Assembly (NCBI RefSeq): GCF_000621865.1
Contig: NZ_JHXE01000012.1
Coordinates: 124,001 to 188,000 of the forward strand
Direction: 5' to 3'
Source: Pseudobutyrivibrio sp. MD2005
Lineage (GTDB): Bacteria > Bacillota > Clostridia > Lachnospirales > Lachnospiraceae
Length of the DNA: 64,000 nucleotides
Program-made: the position numbers and the translations under genes
Shown here: positions 9,966-18,057 of the stretch, piece by piece
How positions within the stretch are numbered: position 1 is the stretch's first letter
Layout of the letters: each line of letters begins with the position of its first letter
Notes under the pieces: model-generated
What the model was told of the DNA's origin: nothing
The model's database searches: none
What the model saw: only the letters and a program-made list of their open reading frames with translations

Positions 9966-10054
9966 GCTTGTAACTATCAATCTCTGAGTGTTGCTCAAGG
10001 AGAGCTTTCTTCAGCTCGACGGAGCAATATCTCAGGATTGAAAGTGTAACAAGC
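9966..10054. repeat. Family A-like hairpin repeat, copy 3 (ilvD-leuB gap)
   Basis: An 89-base fold-back with arms GCTTGT (9966-9971)/ACAAGC (10049-10054), TCAATC (9977-9982)/GATTGA (10036-10041), CTGAG/CTCAG and TTGCTC (9991-9996)/GAGCAA (10022-10027). It shares the GCTTGT/ACAAGC arm with family A but has a different interior, so membership is probable rather than certain. It again lies next to a family G repeat. Confidence 0.65.
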
Positions 10055-10070
10055 GTATATTCTAGATAAC

Positions 10071-11162
10071 CTACAGGTTAGCCACGATTAAGTCGCCCAT
10101 CTCCACGGTGCCGACGCGAGTTACGGCTGAGCCGTCACGAGGCATAATGTCGATTGTGCGATAGCCATCTTTAAGAACCTGCTTTACCGCATTTTCGATA
10201 GCATCGGCTTCAGCATCAAGGTCGAAGCTGTAGCGAAGCATCATTGCAGCCGATAGGATTGTAGCTATCGGATTTGCGATACCCTGTCCTGCTATATCAG
10301 GAGCGCTTCCGCCTGATGGTTCATAAAGACCAAACTTTGTATCATTAAGTGATGCTGACGAAAGCATTCCAATTGAACCGGTAACCATGGATGCCTCATC
10401 ACTTAAAATATCTCCAAACATATTCTCTGTAAGAATAACATCAAACTGACCTGGATTCTTAACCAGCTGCATTGCACAGTTATCAACAAGCATGTGCTCA
10501 TATTCAACTTCTGGATAATCTGCCGCAACTTCCTCAACTATCTTTCTCCAAAGTCGTGACGAATCTAGGACATTTGCTTTATCAACAGAAGTAACCTTCT
10601 TGCGACGCTTCATTGCAATATCAAATCCGCGCTTTGCAATACGTCGAATCTCTGTCTCGGTGTATGTCAAAGAGTCACGAGCAACAAGCTGGCCATCTTC
10701 TTCTTTTGTGGAGCGTTCTCCAAAGTACAATCCACCTGTAAGTTCTCTCATAATCATCATATCGAATCCATCACCGATGATGTCATCTCTAAGAGGACAA
10801 GCTTCCTTCAATTCATCATATAAATATGCTGGTCTGAGATTTGCAAATAGATTTAGACTCTTTCTAAGCTTAAGAAGTCCTGCTTCTGGACGCTTATCTG
10901 CTGGAAGCTTATACCAAGGACTGGTAGAAGTGTTGCCTCCAATCGAACCCATGAGGACTGCATGTGACGCCTTTGCTGCTTCGATTGCCTCATCGGTAAG
11001 TGGCTCACCTGTGGCATCAATTGAGCATCCGCCCATTAATATTTCAGTATATTCGAATTCGTGACCGAACTTTGTTCCTATGGCATCTAATACCTTAACC
11101 GCCTCAGTAACAACCTCCGGACCTATTCCATCTCCCCTAATTACACCTATTTTGTATGCCAT
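10071..11162 (-). CDS. leuB: 3-isopropylmalate dehydrogenase
   Basis: NAD-dependent oxidative decarboxylation of 3-isopropylmalate in leucine synthesis; 363 residues. The N-terminus YKIGVIRGDGIGPEVV, the substrate region RELTGGLYFGER and the NAD region GSAPDIAGQGIANP are diagnostic. ATG 11162 is chosen because AGGAGA lies just upstream and the family begins here. An in-frame upstream ATG at 11204 would add 14 residues unlike the family. It is the first gene of the operon that runs to DUF1015. Confidence 0.96.
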   Translation of the reverse strand: MAYKIGVIRGDGIGPEVVTEAVKVLDAIGTKFGHEFEYTEILMGGCSIDATGEPLTDEAIEAAKASHAVLMGSIGGNTSTSPWYKLPADKRPEAGLLKLRKSLNLFANLRPAYLYDELKEACPLRDDIIGDGFDMMIMRELTGGLYFGERSTKEEDGQLVARDSLTYTETEIRRIAKRGFDIAMKRRKKVTSVDKANVLDSSRLWRKIVEEVAADYPEVEYEHMLVDNCAMQLVKNPGQFDVILTENMFGDILSDEASMVTGSIGMLSSASLNDTKFGLYEPSGGSAPDIAGQGIANPIATILSAAMMLRYSFDLDAEADAIENAVKQVLKDGYRTIDIMPRDGSAVTRVGTVEMGDLIVANL

Positions 11163-11203
11163 ATTACTCTGTCTCCTAGATAGTCTTCTATATAATAGTA
11201 ACA

Positions 11204-11220
11204 TTTTAGTACACTAAAGC
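11204..11220. promoter_or_regulatory. Dyad upstream of leuB, shared with the 55.2-kb ABC operon
   Basis: TTTTAGTACACTAAAGC is palindromic around TTTAGTACACTAAA and lies 42 bases before the leuB start. A near copy, CTTTAGCATACTAAAGC, lies at 55207-55223 before an amino-acid ABC operon. It may be an operator for an amino-acid-responsive regulator; the regulator is not identified. Confidence 0.4.
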
Positions 11221-11257
11221 GTGAAATTCAAGAAAGTTGAAAGTCATTTTAATATCT

Positions 11258-11287
11258 TTGACAAAATAGCATAAATACTTCTACAAT
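11258..11287 (+). promoter_or_regulatory. Predicted sigma-A promoter of birA
   Basis: TTGACA at 11258-11263 and TACAAT at 11282-11287, 18 bases apart, reading toward birA. The start codon lies 80 bases downstream. Confidence 0.5.
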
Positions 11288-11366
11288 ACTGGTATATGGT
11301 TTAGTAAACTTTACCACTTTAAAGTGAGAAAACAATATTGTTATTCACAGTAATTAGGAGAAACCC

Positions 11367-12203
11367 ATGACTTCAAAAGAGAAAATACTAGCATTTCTAG
11401 AGACAAATAAAGATACATATACTTCTGGCGAAGCTATGGCAAACGCCCTTGGCTTATCACGTAATGCCATTTGGAAAGCCATAAACGAATTAAGAAAATC
11501 AGGTTACCAAATTGATGCTGTAAGCAATAAAGGTTATCAGTTAGCCCAAAGCAATGACATCATTTCAAAGCAAGGTATTCTTTCATATATAAATACAGAT
11601 ATTTCAAATGTCACTGATAATATTTACATACATGACTCCCTTGCTTCTACCAACAGAACCGCCAAAGAAATGGCAATAGCTGGTAGTCCCCACGGAACTC
11701 TTGTAATCGCTAAAAAGCAGGAATCAGGCAAAGGCCGCCGCGAGCATAACTTTTTTTCACCTGACGGTGGTATATACATGAGCATAATTCTCTCACCATC
11801 AAAGCTTCCTTGCCTTGATCCTGATGTTATAACCGCCTACACTGGCGTATCAGTTTGTAATGCCATTAATGACCTCTGCTCAATCAACCCCAAAATCAAG
11901 CCAATCAATGACCTTTTTGTTGACGGCCGCAAAATCTGCGGAATACTTACAGAGTCTGGCATCGAATTTGAGACTGGACTTGTTCAATGGATTGTTGTTG
12001 GCATTGGAATTAACTTTGATTCAGATATTAGCGCCTTTCCTACAGAATTGCAGAACATAGTTGGCTCCCTCTACTCTCCTGGGAATGCACCCATCAGTAA
12101 AAACCAGCTGATAGCAAATATTTATGAGCGTCTGCTTTGCTGGGATAATCTTGATGCAGATAGGATCAAATCTGAATACAATAAAAGACTGATATGTAAA
12201 TAA
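11367..12203 (+). CDS. birA: Biotin-protein ligase / biotin repressor, short C-terminus
   Basis: Makes biotinyl-AMP, transfers biotin to acceptor proteins and, through an N-terminal winged helix (about residues 1-60), represses biotin genes. The catalytic domain shows ESGKGRREHNFFSPDG and the lysine segment DGRKICGILTE. The usual KWPND is replaced by KPIND. The chain ends at YNKRLICK, residue 278, so the C-terminal SH3-like domain (about 45-50 residues) normally present is missing. No frameshifted continuation is seen downstream. The DNA-binding half is intact and a BirA box lies 1.9 kb away, between bioB and bioY. Confidence 0.9.
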   Translation: MTSKEKILAFLETNKDTYTSGEAMANALGLSRNAIWKAINELRKSGYQIDAVSNKGYQLAQSNDIISKQGILSYINTDISNVTDNIYIHDSLASTNRTAKEMAIAGSPHGTLVIAKKQESGKGRREHNFFSPDGGIYMSIILSPSKLPCLDPDVITAYTGVSVCNAINDLCSINPKIKPINDLFVDGRKICGILTESGIEFETGLVQWIVVGIGINFDSDISAFPTELQNIVGSLYSPGNAPISKNQLIANIYERLLCWDNLDADRIKSEYNKRLICK

Positions 12204-12249
12204 TCAACATTCAATCTACATATTAAATGCTTAACCATTCTGATTTAAT

Positions 12250-13206
12250 TTATGCCAACTTATACCCCAGTGCTTTAATATTCTTAAGGTCTTCTTCCAT
12301 GGATACTCCTTTTACAGTTAGCATGTTTCCAGTGATAGTGGCGTTACAGCCCCCTGTAAAACACTTCATTCCGGAATCTTCGAGTACGTCACGGCCTGCT
12401 GCAAATCTGATAAAAGACTTAGGTAAAATGAATTTGAAAATAGCAATGATTCTACGAAGTTCATCCTCACCAATCATTTCTCTATCTTCCATTGGTGTTC
12501 CCTGGATAGGCTTTAACATATTAATAGGAATAGACTCTGGTTGAATTTCTGTCAGTGCAAATGCCATATCGATTCTATCCTGCCAGCTTTCCCCTACACC
12601 AAAAACTCCGCCGCTGCAAAGCTCAAGGCCTGCCTCATGAACCATCTTCATTACCTTTATTTTGTCGTCTGTAGTATGAGTACTGCAGAGATTTCCAAAG
12701 AATTCAGGGCTACTTTCAATATTATTGTGTACTCTCTGAAGACCTGCTTCCTTTAATAATTCAAGGTCTTCTCTATCAATTAACCCAAGTGACACACATG
12801 GCTTTAGATTAGTTTCTTTAACAATGCGTTTTATATTTTCAGCAATCTGAGCCACTTCCTTTTTATTGAGTCTACGGCCAGATGATACCTGGCAATACCT
12901 TGCCACTCCAATGCCATCATACTTTTTTGCATCTGCAGCCACGTAATCTTCATTTCGTACTTCAAATGAATCTATACTAGCTGATGAGCAGCTAGACTGG
13001 GCGCAGAATTTGCAGTTTTCAGAACATCTTCCTCCCTTAACACTAAGGATTGCACACATATCAAATTCATCACCATTAAAATGTTTTCTTAATCTATCTG
13101 CCTCATAACAAAGCTCATCAAGTGGCGCGTTCACAAGCTCCAGCGCCTCAGACTTAGTGATACTTCCCCCTGAAATAATCTTTTCTGTTAATGCCTTAAT
13201 TTCCAT
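12250..13206 (-). CDS. bioB: Biotin synthase (radical SAM)
   Basis: Inserts sulphur into dethiobiotin. The radical-SAM cluster motif is CSENCKFC; the second cluster ligands include the Cys of YCQVSSGRR and the C-terminal FTGGCNATITGN region. Length 318 is typical. It converges on birA and is divergent from bioY across a BirA box. No other biotin-synthesis genes (bioA, D, F) are in the window, so salvage of dethiobiotin or distant genes must complete the pathway. Confidence 0.95.
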   Translation of the reverse strand: MEIKALTEKIISGGSITKSEALELVNAPLDELCYEADRLRKHFNGDEFDMCAILSVKGGRCSENCKFCAQSSCSSASIDSFEVRNEDYVAADAKKYDGIGVARYCQVSSGRRLNKKEVAQIAENIKRIVKETNLKPCVSLGLIDREDLELLKEAGLQRVHNNIESSPEFFGNLCSTHTTDDKIKVMKMVHEAGLELCSGGVFGVGESWQDRIDMAFALTEIQPESIPINMLKPIQGTPMEDREMIGEDELRRIIAIFKFILPKSFIRFAAGRDVLEDSGMKCFTGGCNATITGNMLTVKGVSMEEDLKNIKALGYKLA

Positions 13207-13264
13207 AGTATTATTCTCCTTTTTTACACATCAATTTATTTATATATCTTAACCGAATCGTTCA

Positions 13265-13300
13265 GATTGTCAACCTGTGTAAAACTATAAGTTGACAATC
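13265..13300. promoter_or_regulatory. BirA operator between bioB and bioY
   Basis: Perfect 10-bp arms GATTGTCAAC (13265-13274) and GTTGACAATC (13291-13300) with a 16-base spacer, the known Firmicute BirA-box layout. Its position in the divergent bioB-bioY promoter region predicts joint repression by biotinyl-AMP-bound BirA. Confidence 0.9.
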
Positions 13301-13363
13301 GTTACCTGATTTATTATCCTATAGTTGCTAAAAAATTTACTAATCACACAAGGAGAATATATA

Positions 13364-13930
13364 ATGGATAACACTTTCAACACAGCCACATCATCAAAAC
13401 AATTACTATCAACTAAACACCTTGTTATATGCGGATTATTTGCGGCAATACTTTGCGTTTCCGCTTATTTAAGCATACCAACACCACTTCCAATGGCACC
13501 TAAGATTACACTTATGAACTTTGTTCTTTTCTTAATTGCACTACTATTTCCACTAACAGAGTCATTCTTGATTGGTCTTGTTTGGTTTTTACTTGGAGTC
13601 GTTGGCCTTCCTGTATTCATTGGTGGCGGTAGCGGTGTAGGATACCTTATCGCACCTTACGGAGCCTATACATGGGCTTTCCCAATTGTACTCATCGTAC
13701 TTCCACTTATCCGTGGCAAGAAATACAACCGTGTCTGGTATACAATTTGCGGAATAATTGGTGTACTTATAATAGATGTAATCGGAATGTTTTGGTTACA
13801 GCATTCAATGAATTATGATTTAAAGACTGCCTTCTTAACTGGATTCATTCCTTTCATTCCACTAGATTTAGTCAAAGCAGTTGTTGTTGCTCAGATTGTT
13901 CCAGCATTCAAAAGAATAATGGAAGTTTAA
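13364..13930 (+). CDS. bioY: BioY biotin ECF transporter substrate-binding subunit
   Basis: Six-helix membrane S component that captures biotin. The family pattern is seen in LVWFLLGVVGLPVFIGGGSGVGYLIAP-type text (Gly-rich loop after helix 3) and in the IPTPLPMAPK segment. ATG 13364 is chosen because AAGGAG lies 8 bases upstream; the longer reading from 13325 lacks a ribosome-binding site. 188 residues. It is controlled by the adjacent BirA box. The shared ECF ATPase/T subunits are not in the window. Confidence 0.93.
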   Translation: MDNTFNTATSSKQLLSTKHLVICGLFAAILCVSAYLSIPTPLPMAPKITLMNFVLFLIALLFPLTESFLIGLVWFLLGVVGLPVFIGGGSGVGYLIAPYGAYTWAFPIVLIVLPLIRGKKYNRVWYTICGIIGVLIIDVIGMFWLQHSMNYDLKTAFLTGFIPFIPLDLVKAVVVAQIVPAFKRIMEV

Positions 13931-13962
13931 AATGACCTCTACAATAATATTCACATAACCAA

Positions 13963-14002
13963 AGGGCCAACCTCCACAAAAGAGGTTGGCCCTATCTTTT
14001 TA
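13963..14002. terminator. Bidirectional terminator between bioY and cysK
   Basis: AGGGCCAACCTC/GAGGTTGGCCCT, a perfect 12-bp stem with an 8-base loop (positions 13963-13993), followed by a T-run on the plus strand and preceded by A residues. It separates the convergent bioY and cysK. Confidence 0.9.
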
Positions 14003-14935
14003 TTATTCAGTAAATAGTGGTGTTGAGTAATATCTGTCACCTGAATCTGGCAATAAAGCTACGATTGTCTTTCCCTTATTTTCTGGCTTTTTGGCAAGCT
14101 CAATTGCACCATGTAATGCTGCACCAGAAGAGATTCCAACTGAAATACCTTCCTTCTTAGCAAGAAGCTTTGCAGCTTCAAAAGCATCTGCGCTATCTGC
14201 AACAAATATCTCATCATAGATTTTTGTGTTAAGTACATCTGGAACAAAACCTGCACCGATTCCCTGAATCTTGTGGGCACCAGCACGTCCCTCTGAAAGA
14301 ACTGGTGAATCCTTTGGCTCTAAAGCAACAACCTTAACCTTTGGATTCTGGCTCTTAAGGTACTCACCAACACCTGTAACAGTTCCACCTGTTCCTACGC
14401 CTGCAATAAAGATATCTACATTTCCATCTGTGTCTTTCCAGATCTCAGGGCCTGTTGTTTCGCGGTGAGCTGCTGCATTTGCAGGATTTACAAATTGACC
14501 TGGAATAAAGCTGCCTTCGATTTCAGCTGCAAGTTCCTCAGCCTTTGCGATTGCCCCCCTCATACCCTTAGCACCTTCTGTAAGAACGATTTCTGCACCA
14601 TATGCCTTAAGAATATTTCTACGCTCAACAGACATTGTCTCTGGCATAGTAAGGATTGCACGGTAGCCCTTTGCTGCTGCAATAGCTGCAAGACCAATAC
14701 CAGTATTTCCTGATGTTGGCTCGATAATTACAGAGCCTTCCTTAAGTAGTCCCTTCTTTTCTGCGTCCTCAATCATTGCAAGTGCTACTCTATCTTTTAC
14801 CGAACCTGCTGGATTAAAGTACTCAAGCTTCACTAAAACTGTAGCCTCAAGTCCTAATTCCTTTTCAATGTTTGTAACCTCAACAAGTGGAGTGTTTCCA
14901 ATAAGCTCACTTGCACCCTTGTAAATATTTGACAT
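14003..14935 (-). CDS. cysK: O-acetylserine sulfhydrylase (cysteine synthase)
   Basis: PLP enzyme making cysteine from O-acetylserine and sulphide; 310 residues. The PLP lysine lies in PAGSVKDRVA, with TSGNTGIG binding the substrate carboxylate and GTGGTVTG binding phosphate. ATG 14935 is preceded by GGAGGA at 7 bases, so the upstream ATG at 14950 is not used. It follows metY by 48 bases and is read from the Rrf2-type operator and poly-Cys leader at 16.4-16.5 kb. Confidence 0.96.
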   Translation of the reverse strand: MSNIYKGASELIGNTPLVEVTNIEKELGLEATVLVKLEYFNPAGSVKDRVALAMIEDAEKKGLLKEGSVIIEPTSGNTGIGLAAIAAAKGYRAILTMPETMSVERRNILKAYGAEIVLTEGAKGMRGAIAKAEELAAEIEGSFIPGQFVNPANAAAHRETTGPEIWKDTDGNVDIFIAGVGTGGTVTGVGEYLKSQNPKVKVVALEPKDSPVLSEGRAGAHKIQGIGAGFVPDVLNTKIYDEIFVADSADAFEAAKLLAKKEGISVGISSGAALHGAIELAKKPENKGKTIVALLPDSGDRYYSTPLFTE

Positions 14936-14983
14936 AACATGGTCCTCCATATCCGTTAAATTCTATCTATTACTATATAACTA

Positions 14984-16321
14984 TTAAACACTGGCTGCAA
15001 AGCCTTTTTCTGCATTCTGAACATCTTGAATGTGTTCTTCTTCGATTGCTGCAAAGCCATTCTCAAGATCCTCAATGATGTCATCAATATGCTCTGTTCC
15101 AATTGAGAGTCTGATTGTAGACTGTGTAATGCCCTGATCAAGTAGCTCCTCTTCTGTGAGCTGTGAATGTGTTGTTGTCGCTGGGTGAATAACAAGGCTC
15201 TTAACATCAGCTACATTTGCAAGGATTGAGAAAATCTTGAGATTGTCGATAAACTTAAATGCTGCTTCCTTGCCACCCTTAATTTCAAATGTGAAAATGC
15301 TTCCACCATTCTTAGGGAAATACTTCTTATATAATTCGTGATCTGGATGATCCTCAAGTGAAGGATGATTAACCTTTGCAACCTTTGGATGATTCTTCAG
15401 GAACTCAACAACCTTTGTTGTATTCTCTGCATGTCTGTCGAGACGAAGTGGTAATGTCTCGATTCCCTGAAGAAGAAGGAATGCATTGAATGGTGAAATT
15501 GTAGCTCCTGTATCACGAAGAAGGATTGCTCTAATATATGTAACGAACGCTGCTGGCGCAGTTGCATCTGCAAATGAGATACCATGGTAGCTTGGGTTGG
15601 GCTCAGCAATTGCAGGGAACTTACCGCTCTTCTTCCAGTCATATGTGCCAGCTTCTACGATGACACCACCAAGTGTTGTTCCATGTCCGCCAAAGAACTT
15701 TGTTGCTGAATGAACTACGATGTCTGCGCCGTGCTCAATTGGGCGTACCCAGTAAGCTGCTCCAAATGTGTTATCAACTACCAGAGGAAGATCATGGCGA
15801 TGTGCGATTTCAGCGATTGCATCGATATCTGGAATATCTGAATTTGGATTGCCAAGTGTCTCGATGTAGATTGCCTTTGTGTCTTCCTGAATTGCATCCT
15901 CAACCTCTTTAAGATTGTGAGCATCTACAAATGTTGCTGTAACACCATACTGTGGAAGTGTGTGTGCTAAGAGGTTATAGCTTCCACCATAGATTGTCTT
16001 CTGTGCTACGATGTGTCCGCCGCCTGCTGCAAGTGCTTCGATTGTATAAGTGATAGCTGCTGCACCAGATGCAACTGCAAGTGCTGCTGAACCGCCTTCA
16101 ATAGCTGCCACTCTAGCTTCTAAAACTCCCTGTGTTGAATTTGTAAGTCTTCCGTAAATGTTGCCTGCATCTGCAAGACCAAATCTGTCTGCTGCATGCT
16201 GTGAGTCTCTAAACACATAAGATGTTGTCTGGTAAATAGGTACTGCTCTTGCATCAGATGCTGGATCTGGATTTTCCTGTCCTACGTGAAGTGCTAATGT
16301 TTCAAATCTATAATTACTCAT
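14984..16321 (-). CDS. metY: O-acetylhomoserine sulfhydrylase
   Basis: PLP enzyme of the Cys/Met-metabolism family that makes homocysteine from O-acetylhomoserine and sulphide. At 445 residues it is slightly longer than most MetY proteins. The N-terminus ETLALHVGQ, the PLP lysine in SATKFFGGHGTTLGG and the C-terminal RLSIGTEHIDDIIEDLE are typical. The ATG has AAGGAGAT upstream. It heads metY-cysK, with a 190-base leader holding a poly-Cys upstream ORF and an Rrf2-type operator. A second, divergent MetY-like gene lies at 28626-29846. Confidence 0.95.
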   Translation of the reverse strand: MSNYRFETLALHVGQENPDPASDARAVPIYQTTSYVFRDSQHAADRFGLADAGNIYGRLTNSTQGVLEARVAAIEGGSAALAVASGAAAITYTIEALAAGGGHIVAQKTIYGGSYNLLAHTLPQYGVTATFVDAHNLKEVEDAIQEDTKAIYIETLGNPNSDIPDIDAIAEIAHRHDLPLVVDNTFGAAYWVRPIEHGADIVVHSATKFFGGHGTTLGGVIVEAGTYDWKKSGKFPAIAEPNPSYHGISFADATAPAAFVTYIRAILLRDTGATISPFNAFLLLQGIETLPLRLDRHAENTTKVVEFLKNHPKVAKVNHPSLEDHPDHELYKKYFPKNGGSIFTFEIKGGKEAAFKFIDNLKIFSILANVADVKSLVIHPATTTHSQLTEEELLDQGITQSTIRLSIGTEHIDDIIEDLENGFAAIEEEHIQDVQNAEKGFAASV

Positions 16322-16374
16322 AATTTTAATCTCCTTTTTATCAACTTTTTATCTATTACAATTTCAATTTATTT

Positions 16375-16458
16375 CTAACAACATCGACAACAGCAACAAA
16401 GCTGCATTCGCTCTATTCTATAATTATGTCTTACAAAATCAATTAATAACCGCTTCAT
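16375..16458 (-). CDS. Poly-cysteine upstream ORF (candidate cysteine-sensing leader peptide)
   Basis: A 27-codon ORF in the metY leader. Its last ten codons read MQLCCCCRCC before TAG, so six of the last seven sense codons are Cys (TGT TGC TGT TGT CGA TGT TGT). The stop is 53 bases before the metY ATG. An internal ATG at the Met of MQLCC could start a ten-codon version. The predicted promoter -10 lies 40 bases upstream of the ATG, so the ORF would be transcribed. No strong terminator stem follows, so control would act through translation or a weak structure. The 321-base gap 16322-16642 also holds the promoter, operator and terminator. Confidence 0.6.
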   Translation of the reverse strand: MKRLLIDFVRHNYRIERMQLCCCCRCC

Positions 16459-16497
16459 TTGTACTGCCTGCCTTTCCTTTGTTTTCTTGTTGTGACT

Positions 16498-16526
16498 ATA
16501 ATATACGTTATTACCTACTAGGTCAA
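16498..16526 (-). promoter_or_regulatory. Promoter of metY-cysK
   Basis: On the minus strand TTGACC (16521-16526) and TATTAT (16498-16503) are 17 bases apart. The -35 box lies inside the Rrf2-type operator, so binding should block RNA polymerase. Confidence 0.7.
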
Positions 16527-16531
16527 TAGGT
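16513..16531 (-). promoter_or_regulatory. Rrf2-type sulphur operator, metY-cysK
   Basis: Sense sequence ACCTATTGACCTAGTAGGT. It is identical over 19 bases to the site at 20372-20390 and closely matches the sites before metY2, the sulphate-binding protein, iscS and ttcA. Confidence 0.8.
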
Positions 16532-16558
16532 ATTACGATAAGCAAAAATTATAGCTGG

Positions 16559-16577
16559 CTATAAATTCAATTTATAG
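16559..16577. promoter_or_regulatory. Upstream dyad (candidate activator site), metY-cysK
   Basis: CTATAAATTCAATTTATAG, a 19-base dyad ending exactly 32 bases before the -35 box. The same dyad at the same distance occurs at three other sulphur promoters (20418, 29952, 39904). Confidence 0.6.
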
Positions 16578-16595
16578 CAGAGTGGATAGCGCAGT

Positions 16596-16624
16596 AAAAA
16601 AGCAGATAGGCCCACCTATCTGCT
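16596..16624 (-). terminator. Terminator of the SGNH-ABC operon
   Basis: Minus-strand stem AGCAGATAGG/CCTATCTGCT with a 4-base loop, followed by six T residues, just after the ATPase gene stop. Confidence 0.85.
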
Positions 16625-16642
16625 CACCTATCTGCTTTATCT

Positions 16643-17383
16643 TTATTCATATGCAAAAGTCTTTAAAAATCTTTTTGCTCTTTCAGTCTTAGGCTCTGTA
16701 AAGAACCCCTTCACATCATTGGCTTCTTCAACTATGTCTCCCTTGTCAAGAAATATGACCCTATCTGCTATTGCTCTGGCAAATGACATTTCGTGAGTCA
16801 CTATAAGCATTGTGGAGCCAGCCTTTGCCAATGCAAGCATTGTCTCTAAAACTTCATGAACCATTTCTGGATCAAGAGCTGCCGTGACCTCGTCAAATAA
16901 CAATATATCTGGATGCATCAAAAGTGCTCTTACTATTGCAACTCTTTGCTTTTGTCCTCCTGAAAGCTGACGTGGATAATAATCCTTTTTCTCTACAAGC
17001 CCTACTTTATCAAGAAGCTCTAAAGCCTCTTTTATTGCTTCCTCCTTCGAACGCTTCTGCACCTTAAGAGGGGCGAGGATTATATTTTCCAGAACAGTTT
17101 TGTGTGGGAAGAGTTCGTATGATTGGAACACCATTCCTATCTTCTGGCGAAGCTTTGTGATTTCTCTTTTTCCAGCCTCTACAGGAAGACCATCCACCAC
17201 AATTACACCATCCTGGATTTCTTCCAATCCATTTAGGCAGCGTAAAAATGTGCTTTTCCCGCAGCCTGATGGCCCAATTATCACAACCACCTCACCTTTT
17301 TTAACTGTAAGATTTATGTCCTTCAGAACTACATTGTCACCAAATTTTTTCTGTAAGTGTGTAACCTTTAATAATTCGCTCAT
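16643..17383 (-). CDS. Amino-acid (probably cystine) ABC transporter ATPase
   Basis: ATP-binding subunit of the polar amino-acid (PAAT) family, 246 residues. Walker A GPSGCGKST, Q-loop VFQSYELFPH, signature LSGGQKQRVAIVRAL and Walker B ILLFDEVTAALD are all present. The ATG at 17383 overlaps the stop of the permease gene as TAATG; an upstream GTG (17392) is in frame but less likely. The operon is driven from an Rrf2-type sulphur operator at 20.37 kb, so cystine or a related sulphur amino acid is the likely cargo. That is an inference from context. Confidence 0.92.
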   Translation of the reverse strand: MSELLKVTHLQKKFGDNVVLKDINLTVKKGEVVVIIGPSGCGKSTFLRCLNGLEEIQDGVIVVDGLPVEAGKREITKLRQKIGMVFQSYELFPHKTVLENIILAPLKVQKRSKEEAIKEALELLDKVGLVEKKDYYPRQLSGGQKQRVAIVRALLMHPDILLFDEVTAALDPEMVHEVLETMLALAKAGSTMLIVTHEMSFARAIADRVIFLDKGDIVEEANDVKGFFTEPKTERAKRFLKTFAYE

Positions 17384-18057
17384 TACGCCCACCTTTTCTC
17401 TAAATATACTGCAAGTCTACTGATTGGCCAGCAGACAATAAAATACAACAGAAATACTACTGCAAAAACACCAAACGCTGCATTTGGCGAAGTCTTTCTA
17501 TTAGCTTCTATTATCTGTTGAGCCACCTTCAAAACTTCTACTATACCAATCATCATTACAAGAGATGTTGTCTTAATCATACGTGTAATAAGATTGATTG
17601 AAAGGGGAATCAGTCTTCTAATTGTCTGTGGAAGGATGATGTAAAAGTAAGTCTGCTTTTTATCCATTCCAAGAGCAAAGGCTGATTCAAACTGAATTTT
17701 AGGAATACTTTTTATAGACCCTCTAACTAGATCTCCCATCTCAGCAATTCCCCAAAAGCTAAATACAAATATTGCAGCGCTCTCTGCTGACACATCCCAG
17801 CCAAACACTCGAGTAGTACCAAAATATACAATGAACAGCAACACCATCTGAGGCATTATTCTTACAATTTCCAGGTAGATTTTAAGAATGACTTTTAACC
17901 ACATTTTTTCCAGAGTCATAAGTGCGCCTACCACAAGTCCAAGAATAATGCTAATCACAACTGAAACTATACTGATTTCCACTGATACCCAAAGGCCCTG
18001 CAAAAGTCTGATAAAATTGGTTCCTTTAAACAGAACATCAATCCCCAAATTGTCCAT
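17383..18057 (-). CDS. Amino-acid ABC transporter permease (second subunit)
   Basis: HisM/GlnP-like inner-membrane permease, 224 residues with about five hydrophobic helices. The EAA loop is seen around GMDKKQTYFYIILPQTIRRLIP. ATG 18057 is preceded by AAGGAGGG; its start lies 20 bases inside the end of the preceding permease gene, indicating translational coupling. It pairs with the 18038-18697 product to form the heterodimeric channel. Confidence 0.92.
   Translation of the reverse strand: MDNLGIDVLFKGTNFIRLLQGLWVSVEISIVSVVISIILGLVVGALMTLEKMWLKVILKIYLEIVRIMPQMVLLFIVYFGTTRVFGWDVSAESAAIFVFSFWGIAEMGDLVRGSIKSIPKIQFESAFALGMDKKQTYFYIILPQTIRRLIPLSINLITRMIKTTSLVMMIGIVEVLKVAQQIIEANRKTSPNAAFGVFAVVFLLYFIVCWPISRLAVYLEKRWA

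Noticed and set aside
10600-11064. 154-codon plus-strand ORF opposite leuB
   Set aside because: It lies wholly opposite a clear leuB gene and has no family features.
11163-11204. Leucine-rich leader peptide before leuB
   Set aside because: The upstream Met-Leu-Leu-Leu codons are in frame with leuB without a stop and no attenuator stem follows; it is simply an unused in-frame start.
13325-13363. Longer BioY start
   Set aside because: The AAGGAG ribosome site is placed for the ATG at 13364; the longer form has no such site.
16322-16512. SAM or T-box riboswitch in the metY leader
   Set aside because: No SAM-I core or T-box sequence is seen; the notable element is the poly-Cys ORF.
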